Shown here: piece after piece, positions 35,925 through 45,509 of the stretch
How positions within the stretch are numbered: the first letter of the stretch is position 1
How the letters are laid out: every line of letters begins with the position of its first letter
Source: Methylococcus sp.
GTDB lineage: Bacteria > Pseudomonadota > Gammaproteobacteria > Methylococcales > Methylococcaceae
Direction: 5' to 3'
Length of the DNA: 62,834 bases
NCBI GenBank assembly: GCA_028688525.1
Contig: JAQTYA010000012.1
Location: forward strand, 1 to 62,834
Notes under the pieces: generated by a model
The model's input: only the letters and a program-made list of their open reading frames with translations
Databases searched by the model: none
Told to the model about the DNA's origin: nothing
Position numbers and translations under genes: made by a program

Positions 35925-37130
35925 GTGATTCGCACGACTCATCGCCGCCCAGGGACTATGTGGCGAGCGCTTATCGGTACAGGCACGTCCATGTTGCTGC
36001 TGGCTTCCGCCGGCTGCGAGAAACCCAACACCTATGTGCCGCCGCCGGCGCCGAAAGTGATCGTCAGCCAGCCGGTCGAAGGCCCAGTCACGCCTTACCT
36101 CGAACTCACCGGAAACACCCAGGCGATCAAGACTGTGGAGCTCCGGGCCCGCGTCGAGGGCTACCTGGAAAAAATCCTGTTCCGCGAAGGCGAGATCGTC
36201 AAGGAAGGTCAGTTGCTGTTTCTTATCCAGCAAAACACTTACGAAGCGAAACTTAAGGAAGCGCAAGCCCAGGTGCTGGCCGACAAGGCTCACCTGATGC
36301 ACGCGGAAACCGAATTCGCCCGCTTTTCGGGTCTGCTTAAACAGAATGCCGCGGCCCAGACCGATGTGGACAAATGGCATTACGAGCGGGATTCGGCTAA
36401 AGCCGCCGTCATGGCCTCGGAAGCCAATGTAGATCTGGCTCAGCTCAATTTGAGCTATACCGAGGTCAAGGCGCCTTTCCACGGCCGCGCCGGACGCCGC
36501 CTCAAGGATCCGGGCAACCTGGTCGGCGCCGGCGAGAAAACCGTGCTCGCCGAAATCAACCAAATCGACCCGATCTATGCCTATTTCACGATCAGCGAGC
36601 AAGACTTGCTGAGAGTTCGGGGTAGGCACCAGAATGAAGCCGCGAATCCCGGAACGCCCGACGTGTCGATCTCTCTGGGCCTCGCCAACGAAGACGGCTA
36701 CCCGCACCAAGGCAAGCTCGACTTCGCCGGCATCCGGCTGGACCCCACCACCGGCACCCTGCTGCTGCGTGCCGTCTTTCCGAACCCCGATTACTCCATA
36801 CTTCCCGGCCTGTTCGCCCGCCTCAAGGCCCCGGTCGACGCGGCCCAGTCGGCGCTGCTGATCCCGATAGAAGCCATCAGCTACGACCAGATCGGCCCTT
36901 ACGTGCTTGTAGTCAACGACAAGAATCTGGTCGAACGGCGCACCATAACCACAGGCCCGCCTTCCGGTCACATGATGTCGGTCAGCGACGGCTTGAAGAA
37001 CAGCGATTGGATCGTCACCGACGGCCTGCTGCGCGCCATTCCGGGTAAGGAAGTCGACCCCGTCCGGCAGCCGCTACCCGCCGCTGCAGCAAGCGGCACC
37101 GGTGAGCCGGCGGGAGCACCCGCCCGATGA
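35925..37130 (+). CDS. RND periplasmic adaptor lipoprotein (GTG start)
   Basis: A 401-aa HlyD/MexE-like adaptor. The GTG at 35925 is chosen because AGGGAGA lies 9 bp upstream and it places a good lipobox (LLLASAGC, Cys31) at the N-terminus. The ATG at 35844 is in frame but weaker. Domain order: lipoyl half TKTVELRARVEGYLEKILF-like region near 60-80, alpha-hairpin about 95-155, second lipoyl half KAPFHGRAGRRLKDPGNLVG, then beta-barrel (ITTGPPSG at the membrane-proximal end). Its stop overlaps the permease ATG by 4 nt, so the two are coupled. Confidence 0.9.
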   Translation: MIRTTHRRPGTMWRALIGTGTSMLLLASAGCEKPNTYVPPPAPKVIVSQPVEGPVTPYLELTGNTQAIKTVELRARVEGYLEKILFREGEIVKEGQLLFLIQQNTYEAKLKEAQAQVLADKAHLMHAETEFARFSGLLKQNAAAQTDVDKWHYERDSAKAAVMASEANVDLAQLNLSYTEVKAPFHGRAGRRLKDPGNLVGAGEKTVLAEINQIDPIYAYFTISEQDLLRVRGRHQNEAANPGTPDVSISLGLANEDGYPHQGKLDFAGIRLDPTTGTLLLRAVFPNPDYSILPGLFARLKAPVDAAQSALLIPIEAISYDQIGPYVLVVNDKNLVERRTITTGPPSGHMMSVSDGLKNSDWIVTDGLLRAIPGKEVDPVRQPLPAAAASGTGEPAGAPAR

Positions 37131-40100
37131 TCTCCAAGTTCTTTATCGAACGGCCTATCTTCGCCAACGTCATCGCAATCATCACGATCATCCTGGGTGT
37201 CGTCAGCCTCATCAATTTGCCGGTCGCCCAGTACCCGGACATCGTGCCGCCCACCATCCAGGTGACCACCCGCTATCCCGGCGCCAGCGCCGAGATCATC
37301 GCCAATACGGTAGGCATCCCGATCGAACAGGCAGTCAACGGGGTGGAAAATTCGCTGTACTTGTCCTCGACCAGCGGCAGCGACGGCTCCTACACCTTGA
37401 CCGTCACTTTCATGGTCGGCAGCGATCTCAATACCGGCTTGGCGCTGGTGCAAAACATGGTCAACAGCGCCTTGGCCCAATTGCCGGACGCTGTACAGAA
37501 GCAAGGCATCACCGTCAAGAAAGTTTCGACCGACATGCTGCAGGTCATCAGCCTGTATTCGGACGACGACCGCTTCGACGAAACCTACCTTTCCAATTAT
37601 GCCGTCATCAACTTGCAATATCCGTTGGCCCGCATACATGGCGTCGGGCAGATCAGGGTCGTCGGCGCCGGCTCCTACAGCATGCGGGTATGGCTGAATC
37701 CGGAAAGGCTGCGCTACTACGGTCTCACCGCCAAGGATGTGGCCGATGCAATCCAACAGCAGAACGTCGAGGTCGTGGCCGGCCAGCTCGGCGGCCCGCC
37801 AGTTCCCGACGACCAGCCCTACCAGTTCACTATCAACGCCTTGGGCCGTTTGGCCGATGTCTCGGAATTCGAGAACATCATCATCAAGACCGCTCGGAAC
37901 AATCCCCAGCAGGCAGTCACCAGCGACGACACCGCGCGAATCGTGCGTGTGAAAGACCTGGCCAGGGTCGAACTGAGCCAGCAGACTTACACCAACTACG
38001 CCGAGGCCAGCGGCCACAGATCGACCCAGATCGTGGTTTATACCCTGCCGGGGGCTAACGCCATCGACGTCGGCGAAAAGATCAAGAAGTCGATGGAGGA
38101 GATGAGCCAAGACTTTCCGGAAGGGCTCAAATACGCGATCTTCTACGACACCACCAAGTTCATCGATCAGTCGATCCACGCGGTCTACGAGACTTTGTTC
38201 GAAGCCGGCGTGCTGGTGCTGATCGTCATCATGGTGTTCCTGCAGAACTGGCGGGCCACCCTGGTGCCGGCGACCACCGTCCCGGTGACTATCATCGGCG
38301 CCTTCGCCGCGATGGCGATGCTCGGCTTCTCGGTCAACCTGATGACGCTGTTCGCCTTGATCCTGGCGATCGGCATCGTCGTGGACGATGCCATCATGAT
38401 CGTCGAGAACGCCTGGCACTACATCGAGAAGGGGCTGACGCCGAAGGATGCGTCGATCAAGGCCATGAGCGAGATGACCGGCCCGGTCATCGGCATCACC
38501 CTGGTTCTGACGGCGGTCTTCCTGCCCTCGGCCTTCCTGCCCGGCATTACCGGCCAGATGTTCCGGCAATTCGCCCTGGTGATCGCTTCCACCGCAGTCA
38601 TCAGCGCCATCAATGCCTTGACTCTCAAACCGGCTCAGTGCGCCCTCTACCTCAAGGCCAGGCCGGCCGATCACCGTCCGAACCCGTTCTACCGCGGATT
38701 CAACAAAGTCTATGGCGCAATCGAGGCGGCCTATACCCGGCTGGTCCGCTGGATGGTGAACCGGACCGGAACGATGGCCGCGGTGTTCTTCGCAGTCATC
38801 GCCGTAGGCGGCTGGCTGTTCAGCATCCACCCGACTGGCTTCCTGCCCAACGAGGACCAGGGCTACGCCATCATCATGACGCGCCTGCCCGACGGCGCCG
38901 CGCAGCCTCGGCTGCGAGAAGCCAGCCGAAAAGTGGATGAAATTTTAAAGAAAACCCCCGGCGTCAATGCCTGGGTCGTGATCGGGGGCTTATCGATTCT
39001 CGACACCGCCAACCTCTCGAACGCTTCCACTACCTTCGTCATTTACGACGACTGGGACAAACGCGGCGAGACGCTGAATCAGTCCCATATACTCGGTGGC
39101 TTGAAAAAGCAGCTCGAAGCCATTCCGGAAGCCCAGTTCGCCATCATGATTCCGCCGCCTATCCGCGGCCTCGGCCAGGCAGGCGGTTTCCAAATGATGG
39201 TCGAAGACAAGCGCAGCCTCGGTCTGCCCGAATTGCAGAAGGGCGTGCTGGAACTGACCCGTGCCGGATCCTCTCAATCGGGAATCGGCTTCGTGGGCTC
39301 GACCTTCAGCAACCGCAGCCCCCAACTCTATCTCGACATCGACCGGACCAAGGCGCAGTCGCTGGAAGTCCCGATGAACAACGTATTTGCCACTTTGCAA
39401 GCCTATCTGGGATCGACTTACGTCAATCTGTTCAATAAATTCAACCAGTCGTTCCAGGTCTACGTCCAGGCCGACGCTCCTTACCGCCTGCGCCCAGAAG
39501 ACATCAAGAATCTGTATGTGAAGAACGTCCGCGAAGAAATGGTGCCGCTAGGCACCCTCTTGACGGTGAACCACAAGCTGGGCTCTGAACTGGTCACACG
39601 GTACAACCTCTATCCGGCCGCGCCGGTATTCGGCACCGCGGCACCCGGATTCAGCTCAGGGGAAGCAATCGGGCTGATGGAGCAGGTCGCCAAAAACACC
39701 TTGCCGCAAGGCATGAACTTCGAATGGACCGCAACCGCATTCCAGGAAAAGCAACTCGGCAACCAAGCCTATTACATCTACGCGCTTTCCATCGTCCTGG
39801 TGTTCCTGGTACTGGCCGCTCAGTATGAAAGCTGGGCCAGCCCTGCCGCAGTCATCCTAGTCGTGCCGATGGCCCTGGTGGGCGTCATCGTCTCCCTCAT
39901 CATTCGCCACTTCGACAACAACCTTTACACTCAGGTCGGACTGGTCCTGATGATCGCGCTGGCCAGCAAGAACGCCATTCTGGTGGTGGAGTTCGCCAGG
40001 GAACTGCGGGCCGAAGGCATGGCTATCGTAGACGCCGCAGTGGAAGCAACCCGGCGCCGGTTCCGGCCGATCCTGATGACGTCCTTCGCCTTCATCCTTG

Positions 40101-40291
40101 GCGTGGTGCCGCTGATGAACGCCGCCGGTGCCGGTGCCGCCAGCCAGCAGGCCATCGGTACGGTGGTATTCGGCGGCATGCTGGCCTCGACCATCCTCGC
40201 TATCCCCTTCGTACCGGTGTTCTACGTGATTACCCAGCGCTGGAGCGAGCGGAAGTCCGGCAAACCGGCGGAAACCCCGGCGAAACCCTGA
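37127..40291 (+). CDS. RND multidrug efflux permease (HAE1 family)
   Basis: A 1054-aa AcrB/MexF-type trimeric pump protein. It begins MISKFFIERPIFANVIAIIT, as HAE1 pumps do. TM4 carries LAIGIVVDDAIMIVENAWHY with the intact Asp-Asp relay, and late TM helices carry GLVLMIALASKNAILVVEFA with the relay Lys. The two porter loops are complete, and the TM11-12 region ends at VPVFYVITQRWSE. It should export hydrophobic compounds, antibiotics or solvents. Overlaps the adaptor by ATGA. This is a canonical pump, unlike the divergent one at 882-4130. Confidence 0.95.
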   Translation: MISKFFIERPIFANVIAIITIILGVVSLINLPVAQYPDIVPPTIQVTTRYPGASAEIIANTVGIPIEQAVNGVENSLYLSSTSGSDGSYTLTVTFMVGSDLNTGLALVQNMVNSALAQLPDAVQKQGITVKKVSTDMLQVISLYSDDDRFDETYLSNYAVINLQYPLARIHGVGQIRVVGAGSYSMRVWLNPERLRYYGLTAKDVADAIQQQNVEVVAGQLGGPPVPDDQPYQFTINALGRLADVSEFENIIIKTARNNPQQAVTSDDTARIVRVKDLARVELSQQTYTNYAEASGHRSTQIVVYTLPGANAIDVGEKIKKSMEEMSQDFPEGLKYAIFYDTTKFIDQSIHAVYETLFEAGVLVLIVIMVFLQNWRATLVPATTVPVTIIGAFAAMAMLGFSVNLMTLFALILAIGIVVDDAIMIVENAWHYIEKGLTPKDASIKAMSEMTGPVIGITLVLTAVFLPSAFLPGITGQMFRQFALVIASTAVISAINALTLKPAQCALYLKARPADHRPNPFYRGFNKVYGAIEAAYTRLVRWMVNRTGTMAAVFFAVIAVGGWLFSIHPTGFLPNEDQGYAIIMTRLPDGAAQPRLREASRKVDEILKKTPGVNAWVVIGGLSILDTANLSNASTTFVIYDDWDKRGETLNQSHILGGLKKQLEAIPEAQFAIMIPPPIRGLGQAGGFQMMVEDKRSLGLPELQKGVLELTRAGSSQSGIGFVGSTFSNRSPQLYLDIDRTKAQSLEVPMNNVFATLQAYLGSTYVNLFNKFNQSFQVYVQADAPYRLRPEDIKNLYVKNVREEMVPLGTLLTVNHKLGSELVTRYNLYPAAPVFGTAAPGFSSGEAIGLMEQVAKNTLPQGMNFEWTATAFQEKQLGNQAYYIYALSIVLVFLVLAAQYESWASPAAVILVVPMALVGVIVSLIIRHFDNNLYTQVGLVLMIALASKNAILVVEFARELRAEGMAIVDAAVEATRRRFRPILMTSFAFILGVVPLMNAAGAGAASQQAIGTVVFGGMLASTILAIPFVPVFYVITQRWSERKSGKPAETPAKP

Positions 40292-40300
40292 TCTCAAACT

Positions 40301-40337
40301 GGCATGGCCCGGCACACGGAATCGTGCCGGCAATGCC
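40301..40337 (+). terminator. Hairpin downstream of the second RND operon
   Basis: GGCAT-G-GC(C)CGGCAC pairs with GTGCCGGC-A-ATGCC, a long stem with one bulged C and a mismatch, 10 bp after the permease stop. No strong T-tract follows. It is a likely end or stabilising structure for the operon mRNA. Confidence 0.5.
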
Positions 40338-40458
40338 TATCGCGCATAGCCGCCGGAGACTTTTTCACTTGCAAGAAGCAATCTCCCTGCACACACACTA
40401 GAATCTCCCCACCGGCATCCGGCATACCGACGCGATACCGCTTCCACGGGAGATTACG

Positions 40459-42372
40459 ATGGCCAAGAATACCCCCCCTTCCACACCACCCCGCAAACCG
40501 ATCGACATTTTGACCGATCTCTGGCAGAAGCTGGGGATAGGCGACGGTGCGCCGGACGACGGGACTGACCCCAACCGCCGCCGCAACAACATCATCCTGT
40601 ACCTGCTCCTGGTGCTGTCGACCCTATACCTGCTGAACGGCTACCAGACCCTGCGCAACGAGGAAATTCCCTACAGCGAGTTTCTCAAGGCAGTTTCCGA
40701 GGGCAAGGTGGACGAGGCGATCGTGACCGAGCAGGCGATTTCGGGCACGCTCAAACCACAGGCCGAAGGCGAATCGGCCAAACCCTTCATCACCGTACCG
40801 CTGTGGAATCAAGAACTCGCCGAAAAGTTGGAGCAGAAAGGCGTCAAATACACGGTACGCTACGGCAACAACTGGTTCAGCAACCTGATCTTCAACTGGG
40901 TCGTCCCCATCGCCCTGCTGACCCTGTTCTGGACTTGGATGGCGCGGCGTATGACCGGCGGACGAGGTTTCCTGAGCATCGGCAAGAAGACCAAGATCCA
41001 GGCCGACACCACCGTCAAGGTGACCTTCGAAGACGTGGCCGGGGCCGACGAGGCCAAGCAGGAACTGCGTGAAACCATCGAGTTCCTGCAGGATCCCACC
41101 CGCATCCAGAGCCTCGGCGGACACATGCCCAAGGGGGTCCTGCTGGTCGGCCCGCCCGGCACCGGCAAAACCCTGCTGGCCCGCGCCGTGGCGGGCGAAG
41201 CCGGGGTGCCGTTCTTCAACATCAGCGGCTCCGAGTTCATCGAGCTGTTCGTCGGCGTCGGCGCCGCCCGCGTGCGCGACCTGTTCGAACAAGCCCGCCA
41301 GAACGCCCCTTGCATCATCTTCATCGACGAGCTCGACGCTATCGGCCGCTCCCGCGGCGGACCGGTGGTGATGGGCGGCCACGACGAGCGCGAGCAGACC
41401 CTCAACCAGCTGCTGACCGAGATGGACGGCTTCGACCCCTCGGTCGGCGTCGCGGTGATGGCCGCCACCAACCGGCCGGAAATCCTCGACAAGGCTCTGC
41501 TCCGCTCCGGCCGCTTCGACCGCCAGATCGTGGTGGACAAGCCGGGCCTGGAAGACCGCGTCGCTATCCTCAAGTTGCATACCCAGGCGATGAAGCTCGA
41601 TTCCGATGTCGAACTGCGTGTGGTGGCCCAGCGCACGCCCGGCTTCGTCGGTGCCGATCTGGCCAATGCCGCCAACGAAGCCGCCATCATTGCCGTGCGC
41701 GCCGACAAGACCGCCGTCGGCATGGCGGATTTCGAGGCCGCTATCGACCGCATCCTGGCGGGCCCGGAGAAGAAAAGCCGGCTGCTCAGCGATGCCGAGA
41801 AACACCGGGTGGCAGTCCACGAATCCGGCCACGCCTTGGTCGCCGAAATCGTGCCTACCGGCGAACCCGTGCACAAGGTCTCGATCATCCCACGCGGCGC
41901 AGCGGCCCTAGGGTTTACTTTGCAGCTACCGGTGGAAGAAAAATTCCTCTCGACCGAACAGGAGCTGAAGGACCAGATCGCTATCTTGCTCGGCGGCCGT
42001 ACAGCGGAGGAGCTGGTGTTCGGCGAATCCTCCAGCGGCGCCCAGAACGACCTGGAAAAAGCCTCGGAAATCGCCCGCACCATGGTCTGCAGCCTCGGCA
42101 TGAGCAAGGTGCTCGGCCCGCTCACCTTCGGCCGCCGCCAGCAGCTCGCCTACCTCAACGTAGAGGGTGTGGAGGAGCGCAATTTCAGCGAGGAAACGGC
42201 ACGGCTGATCGACAACGAAGTGAGGAAATTAGTCGAGGAAGGCCTGCAGCGCGTGCGCGACATCCTCAACCAGCACCGCACCACGCTGGACCGGCTCACC
42301 GCCCTGCTGAAAGAAAAGGAGGTCTTGAGCGGAGAAGAAGTCAAAACCATCATCCGCGAAGCGGCGTCCTAG
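40459..42372 (+). CDS. ftsH: ATP-dependent zinc metalloprotease FtsH
   Basis: A 637-aa membrane-bound AAA+ protease degrading membrane and regulatory proteins. TM1 is at about 45-62 ([19 protein letters not shown]) after a charged cytosolic extension. A periplasmic loop and TM2 ([18 protein letters not shown]) follow. AAA motifs are GPPGTGKT near 230, [14 protein letters not shown] (Walker B) and the SRH. The zinc site is HESGH near 454, where most FtsH have HEAGH; the third ligand Asp is in [16 protein letters not shown]. An N-terminal extension and the HESGH variant suggest a second ftsH paralogue rather than the housekeeping copy with rrmJ. A CaCA antiporter follows 22 bp downstream. Confidence 0.93.
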   Translation: MAKNTPPSTPPRKPIDILTDLWQKLGIGDGAPDDGTDPNRRRNNIILYLLLVLSTLYLLNGYQTLRNEEIPYSEFLKAVSEGKVDEAIVTEQAISGTLKPQAEGESAKPFITVPLWNQELAEKLEQKGVKYTVRYGNNWFSNLIFNWVVPIALLTLFWTWMARRMTGGRGFLSIGKKTKIQADTTVKVTFEDVAGADEAKQELRETIEFLQDPTRIQSLGGHMPKGVLLVGPPGTGKTLLARAVAGEAGVPFFNISGSEFIELFVGVGAARVRDLFEQARQNAPCIIFIDELDAIGRSRGGPVVMGGHDEREQTLNQLLTEMDGFDPSVGVAVMAATNRPEILDKALLRSGRFDRQIVVDKPGLEDRVAILKLHTQAMKLDSDVELRVVAQRTPGFVGADLANAANEAAIIAVRADKTAVGMADFEAAIDRILAGPEKKSRLLSDAEKHRVAVHESGHALVAEIVPTGEPVHKVSIIPRGAAALGFTLQLPVEEKFLSTEQELKDQIAILLGGRTAEELVFGESSSGAQNDLEKASEIARTMVCSLGMSKVLGPLTFGRRQQLAYLNVEGVEERNFSEETARLIDNEVRKLVEEGLQRVRDILNQHRTTLDRLTALLKEKEVLSGEEVKTIIREAAS

Positions 42373-42394
42373 CGCAGTCGAAAAAGGCCGCTGG

Positions 42395-43417
42395 ATGGCT
42401 ACGCTGGAATTGCTGACTCCCTGGGCGGAATTCCTGTTGTGTGTCGCGCTCATCGGCATGGCGGGATTCCGGCTCTCCCGCTACGGCGATGTAATCGCGG
42501 AAAAGACGGGCCTGTCCGGGAGCTGGATCGGCCTGATCCTGCTGGCCACAGCGACCTCCCTGCCTGAACTGATCACCGGCACCAGCGCGGTAACCGTCGC
42601 TGCGGCCCCGGACATCGCCGCCGGCGACGTACTTGGAAGCTGCGTGTTCAACCTCGCCATCCTCGTCGCCCTGGATTTCCTGCACCGGCACGAATCGGTC
42701 TACCGCCGCGCCAGCCAGGGCCATCTGCTCTCGGCAGGCTTCGGGATTATTTTGCTCGGCCTGGTCGCGATCAGCCTGATCCTGGCTGAGCGCGAAATCG
42801 TTCCGAAAATCGGCTGGACCGGCGCTTATTCGCCCTTGCTCGCCCTGCTTTACGTCGTCGCCGTGCGCGCCGTTTTCCGGTATGAGCGGGAGCAAATGGC
42901 CGCCTTTACGGGCGAGGTGACGGAACGCTACCCGGCGATCAGCCTCCGCCGGGCCTTGGCAGGCTATCTTGCCGCCTCCGCCATCGTGGTGGGCGCTGGC
43001 ATCTGGCTTCCGTCCATCGGCGTCGCTCTGGCCGAAGCCATGGGGTGGCATAAGACCTTCGTCGGCACGCTGTTCATCGCCGCGGCCACATCCCTGCCGG
43101 AACTGAGCGTCACAGTCGCGGCGGTGCGCATCGAGGCGATCGACATGGCGATCGCCAACCTGTTGGGCAGCAACTTGTTCAATGTCTTCATCATTGCCAT
43201 CGACGACGCGGTCTTTCTGCCCGGCCCGCTGCTGTCGCATGTCTCCCCGGCCCACGCTTTGTCCGCACTGTCCGCTATGGTCATGACAGGAACATTCATC
43301 GTCGGCCTGCTGTATCGGGCGAACAGTCGGTTGTTCCGCACCGTCGGCTGGGTAAGCCTAGCCCTGCTGGTGGTTTACCTCAGCAATGCCTACGTGCTTT
43401 ATCTCTATCGCGATTAG
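42395..43417 (+). CDS. CaCA-family cation antiporter (sodium:calcium type)
   Basis: A 340-aa inner-membrane antiporter with about ten TM helices in two inverted halves. The two alpha-repeats are plain: ATSLPELITGTSAV with GSCVFNLAIL in the first half, and ATSLPELSVTVAAV with GSNLFNVFII in the second. The Glu residues of the TSLPE motifs bind the exchanged cation. It is probably a Ca2+/H+ or Ca2+/Na+ exchanger. It may be cotranscribed with ftsH. Its TAG overlaps the TAA of the convergent glycosyltransferase (TTAG at 43414-43417), leaving no room for a terminator. Confidence 0.88.
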   Translation: MATLELLTPWAEFLLCVALIGMAGFRLSRYGDVIAEKTGLSGSWIGLILLATATSLPELITGTSAVTVAAAPDIAAGDVLGSCVFNLAILVALDFLHRHESVYRRASQGHLLSAGFGIILLGLVAISLILAEREIVPKIGWTGAYSPLLALLYVVAVRAVFRYEREQMAAFTGEVTERYPAISLRRALAGYLAASAIVVGAGIWLPSIGVALAEAMGWHKTFVGTLFIAAATSLPELSVTVAAVRIEAIDMAIANLLGSNLFNVFIIAIDDAVFLPGPLLSHVSPAHALSALSAMVMTGTFIVGLLYRANSRLFRTVGWVSLALLVVYLSNAYVLYLYRD

Positions 43418-44670
43418 CCAGCCTTCCCGTCTAACCCCCTGTACACATCGGCAACACGCGTGGCGACGGATTCCCAAGCAAAACGGTTTTCGGCTTTCGC
43501 GAACGCGCAAGCTTGCATTTTGCGTCGATCCGGGGGCGGCAACAGTAGCGCCTTGAGGATGGCGGAGGAAAATTCCTCCGGGTCCTCAGGGTCGGCCAGA
43601 TAACCGTCCTCGCCTGGCGATACGATCTCCGAAGGCCCTCCATGCACGGTGGCAACGACTGGCGTGCCCGAGGCAAATGCTTCCGCCAGCACCAAGCCGA
43701 ATGGCTCATAGGGTGAAGGGCAGAGAAATAGGTCCGCCGCGCTGTAGCGTTGCCGGAGCGCTTCGTCGGAGAGTCGGGGAAACCAATGAATCGCCCCTTC
43801 GATCCCCAGGGCTTTGGCGCGCTCCTGCAGCCTCGCACGGTAAGCCATTTCCGCAGGCGCCGGCCTCTCCTGCCCCATCGGCATGAGTAGCGTCGCGGAC
43901 ATCCCTGCATCCGCCAGCCCCCTCAACACTCTGGGCATGGCTTCCAGGAGTTCGAGAAACCCTTTGCGCGGATCGAGACGGCCGACGGTGAACAAGACGT
44001 AGTCTGTATTGAATCCAAGCTCCCGCTGCAGTGTCCGCTTGTCTCCGGCCACTCGGAATTCGGATAGCTCCACGCCACCGGGAATAACGGCGATTTTTCC
44101 CGGATCGCAGCCGCATCTCTCGACCAACGCCCGCTGCTCCACCTTGCCGAGCGTTATAACGCCATCGGCGGCTCCAAGGATTCTCCGCTCCGCCGCCAAG
44201 CGGATGTCATACCGGAAAGTCGCGCCTTCCGGATCGGGATCCGGCAGACGGTCCCGCTTCAGGGCGCCGAGCGAGTGCGCCGTGAATACCACAGGCTTTC
44301 CCAGCGACAGTCCCGCCGCGAGAGCGGATACGCCGCCGTCCCAGTAGTGGCCGTGAAACGCGTCGGCGGATTCGAGCCAGACGCGCCGGTCGGAAATCAC
44401 CGCCGCGGCGAATTCGGCGATATACGGCCCCATGTCCTCCTTGCGCAGAAAACCCGGCGGGCCCATTGGGTAACGATGCACGGCGGCTCCATCGGCAATG
44501 GACTCTTGGGGACGCTTGTCGCCCCAGAGCCGCGTAAAAACGCGCACCTCGTGACCTTGCCTGGCAAGATGGATCGCAACTTGGCGTTCGTAGATGCACT
44601 GACCGCCGGAATCCGGCTGCCCCGGTTCCGCGAGAGGATCGCTGTGGGGGCTGAAAAAAGCGATCTTCAT
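43414..44670 (-). CDS. Sucrose-phosphate-synthase-like GT4 glycosyltransferase
   Basis: A 418-aa GT-B enzyme. The N-terminus MKIAFFSPHSDPL followed by QPDSGGQCIYERQVAIHLAR is the acceptor-loop signature of sucrose-phosphate synthases and sucrose synthases. YVLFTVGRLDPRKGFLELLE and the E-x7-E motif EPFGLVLAEAFASGTP are typical of GT4 donor sites. It likely makes sucrose 6-phosphate from NDP-glucose and fructose 6-phosphate, given the HAD phosphatase partner upstream (ATGA overlap). Other hexose-phosphate acceptors (mannosylfructose or similar) are possible. Third gene of the minus-strand operon starting at 47968. Confidence 0.8.
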   Translation of the reverse strand: MKIAFFSPHSDPLAEPGQPDSGGQCIYERQVAIHLARQGHEVRVFTRLWGDKRPQESIADGAAVHRYPMGPPGFLRKEDMGPYIAEFAAAVISDRRVWLESADAFHGHYWDGGVSALAAGLSLGKPVVFTAHSLGALKRDRLPDPDPEGATFRYDIRLAAERRILGAADGVITLGKVEQRALVERCGCDPGKIAVIPGGVELSEFRVAGDKRTLQRELGFNTDYVLFTVGRLDPRKGFLELLEAMPRVLRGLADAGMSATLLMPMGQERPAPAEMAYRARLQERAKALGIEGAIHWFPRLSDEALRQRYSAADLFLCPSPYEPFGLVLAEAFASGTPVVATVHGGPSEIVSPGEDGYLADPEDPEEFSSAILKALLLPPPDRRKMQACAFAKAENRFAWESVATRVADVYRGLDGKAG

Positions 44671-45509
44671 GACAATGCCTCCCGCGGCTTCCCTTCCCGG
44701 AAACCCGCGCTCGGTCGAGGCCAGAGTCCGTAATGGCCAAGCGCCTCGATGATGCCGTCGCCATAACGGGCTTGGGCGACGAAAATCCGCGCCTCCGGCT
44801 CACGCGCCCGAATCGAGCTTGCGTCTTCCAACACCGGCGCTGGCGTATTGCCCACCAGCGTTCCACAACAGCCTTGCTCGAACACATCCAGGTCGTTGCC
44901 GGAATCTCCGGCGAAAAACACCCGATCCGGACCCAGCCGATAAGCCCCGGCGACATGGCCCAAAGCCCTAGCTTTGCCCGCGTCAGCCGGAAGGACATCC
45001 AGCAACCCCAGGCCCGTCGATTCCTCGACGCTGGCCACTAGCATCAAGTGCACGTCGACCTCACGTACCCGTGACAGGATGTCGCACTGAAGCCTCTCGT
45101 CCGGGGCTCCCGGATAATACAAGCTGAATTTATGCGGTCCCTGCTTCTCCGACTCCTGCGGGCGGAGCCCGGAAATTTCGGCGAGCACGTGCCACAAGGC
45201 TCCCTGATCGAGCGGCGGCCCGAGCCGGCGCTCCCACCTCTGATCGAGCCGGCCGCTGGCATCATAAATTTCGGTTCCCATGTTGCAGATCCACCACGTC
45301 GGCGCCGGGAGGCCGAAAGAGGCCAACCCTTTTCGGGCAAGGGCAAAATAACGTCCGCTGACGAAGCAAATGGGACAGCCTGCCTCTCTAAGAGCCGACA
45401 GCAATGTCCGTGTCCGTTCGAGACAACCGGGTGCGGGCGGCAAGGAGGTATTGGGCAGCAGTGTTCCATCCAGATCGGACGCGAACAGGAAGGGAACGGT
45501 GCTCATCAC
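44667..45509 (-). CDS. Sucrose-phosphate-phosphatase-like HAD hydrolase
   Basis: A 280-aa HAD-IIB (C2 cap) phosphatase. Motif I is LFASDLDGTLLP with the nucleophile and acid Asp, motif II is CFVSGR, and the C-terminal GDSGNDLDVFEQG is motif IV. The WWICNMGTEIYDA segment matches the sugar-binding part of SPP-type enzymes. It should remove the phosphate from sucrose 6-phosphate, making synthesis irreversible. It overlaps both operon neighbours by 4 nt (ATGA). The second ATG at 45506 is an equally possible start. Confidence 0.82.
   Translation of the reverse strand: MMSTVPFLFASDLDGTLLPNTSLPPAPGCLERTRTLLSALREAGCPICFVSGRYFALARKGLASFGLPAPTWWICNMGTEIYDASGRLDQRWERRLGPPLDQGALWHVLAEISGLRPQESEKQGPHKFSLYYPGAPDERLQCDILSRVREVDVHLMLVASVEESTGLGLLDVLPADAGKARALGHVAGAYRLGPDRVFFAGDSGNDLDVFEQGCCGTLVGNTPAPVLEDASSIRAREPEARIFVAQARYGDGIIEALGHYGLWPRPSAGFREGKPREALS

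Noticed and set aside
36968..38830. 620-codon minus-strand frame opposite the HAE1 permease
   Set aside because: The composition is typical of an antisense frame (Asp/His/Gly-rich, no hydrophobic pattern), and the opposite strand encodes a canonical efflux pump.
40624..42125. Two long minus-strand frames opposite ftsH
   Set aside because: Both mirror a fully conserved AAA+ protease; no start signal or homology.
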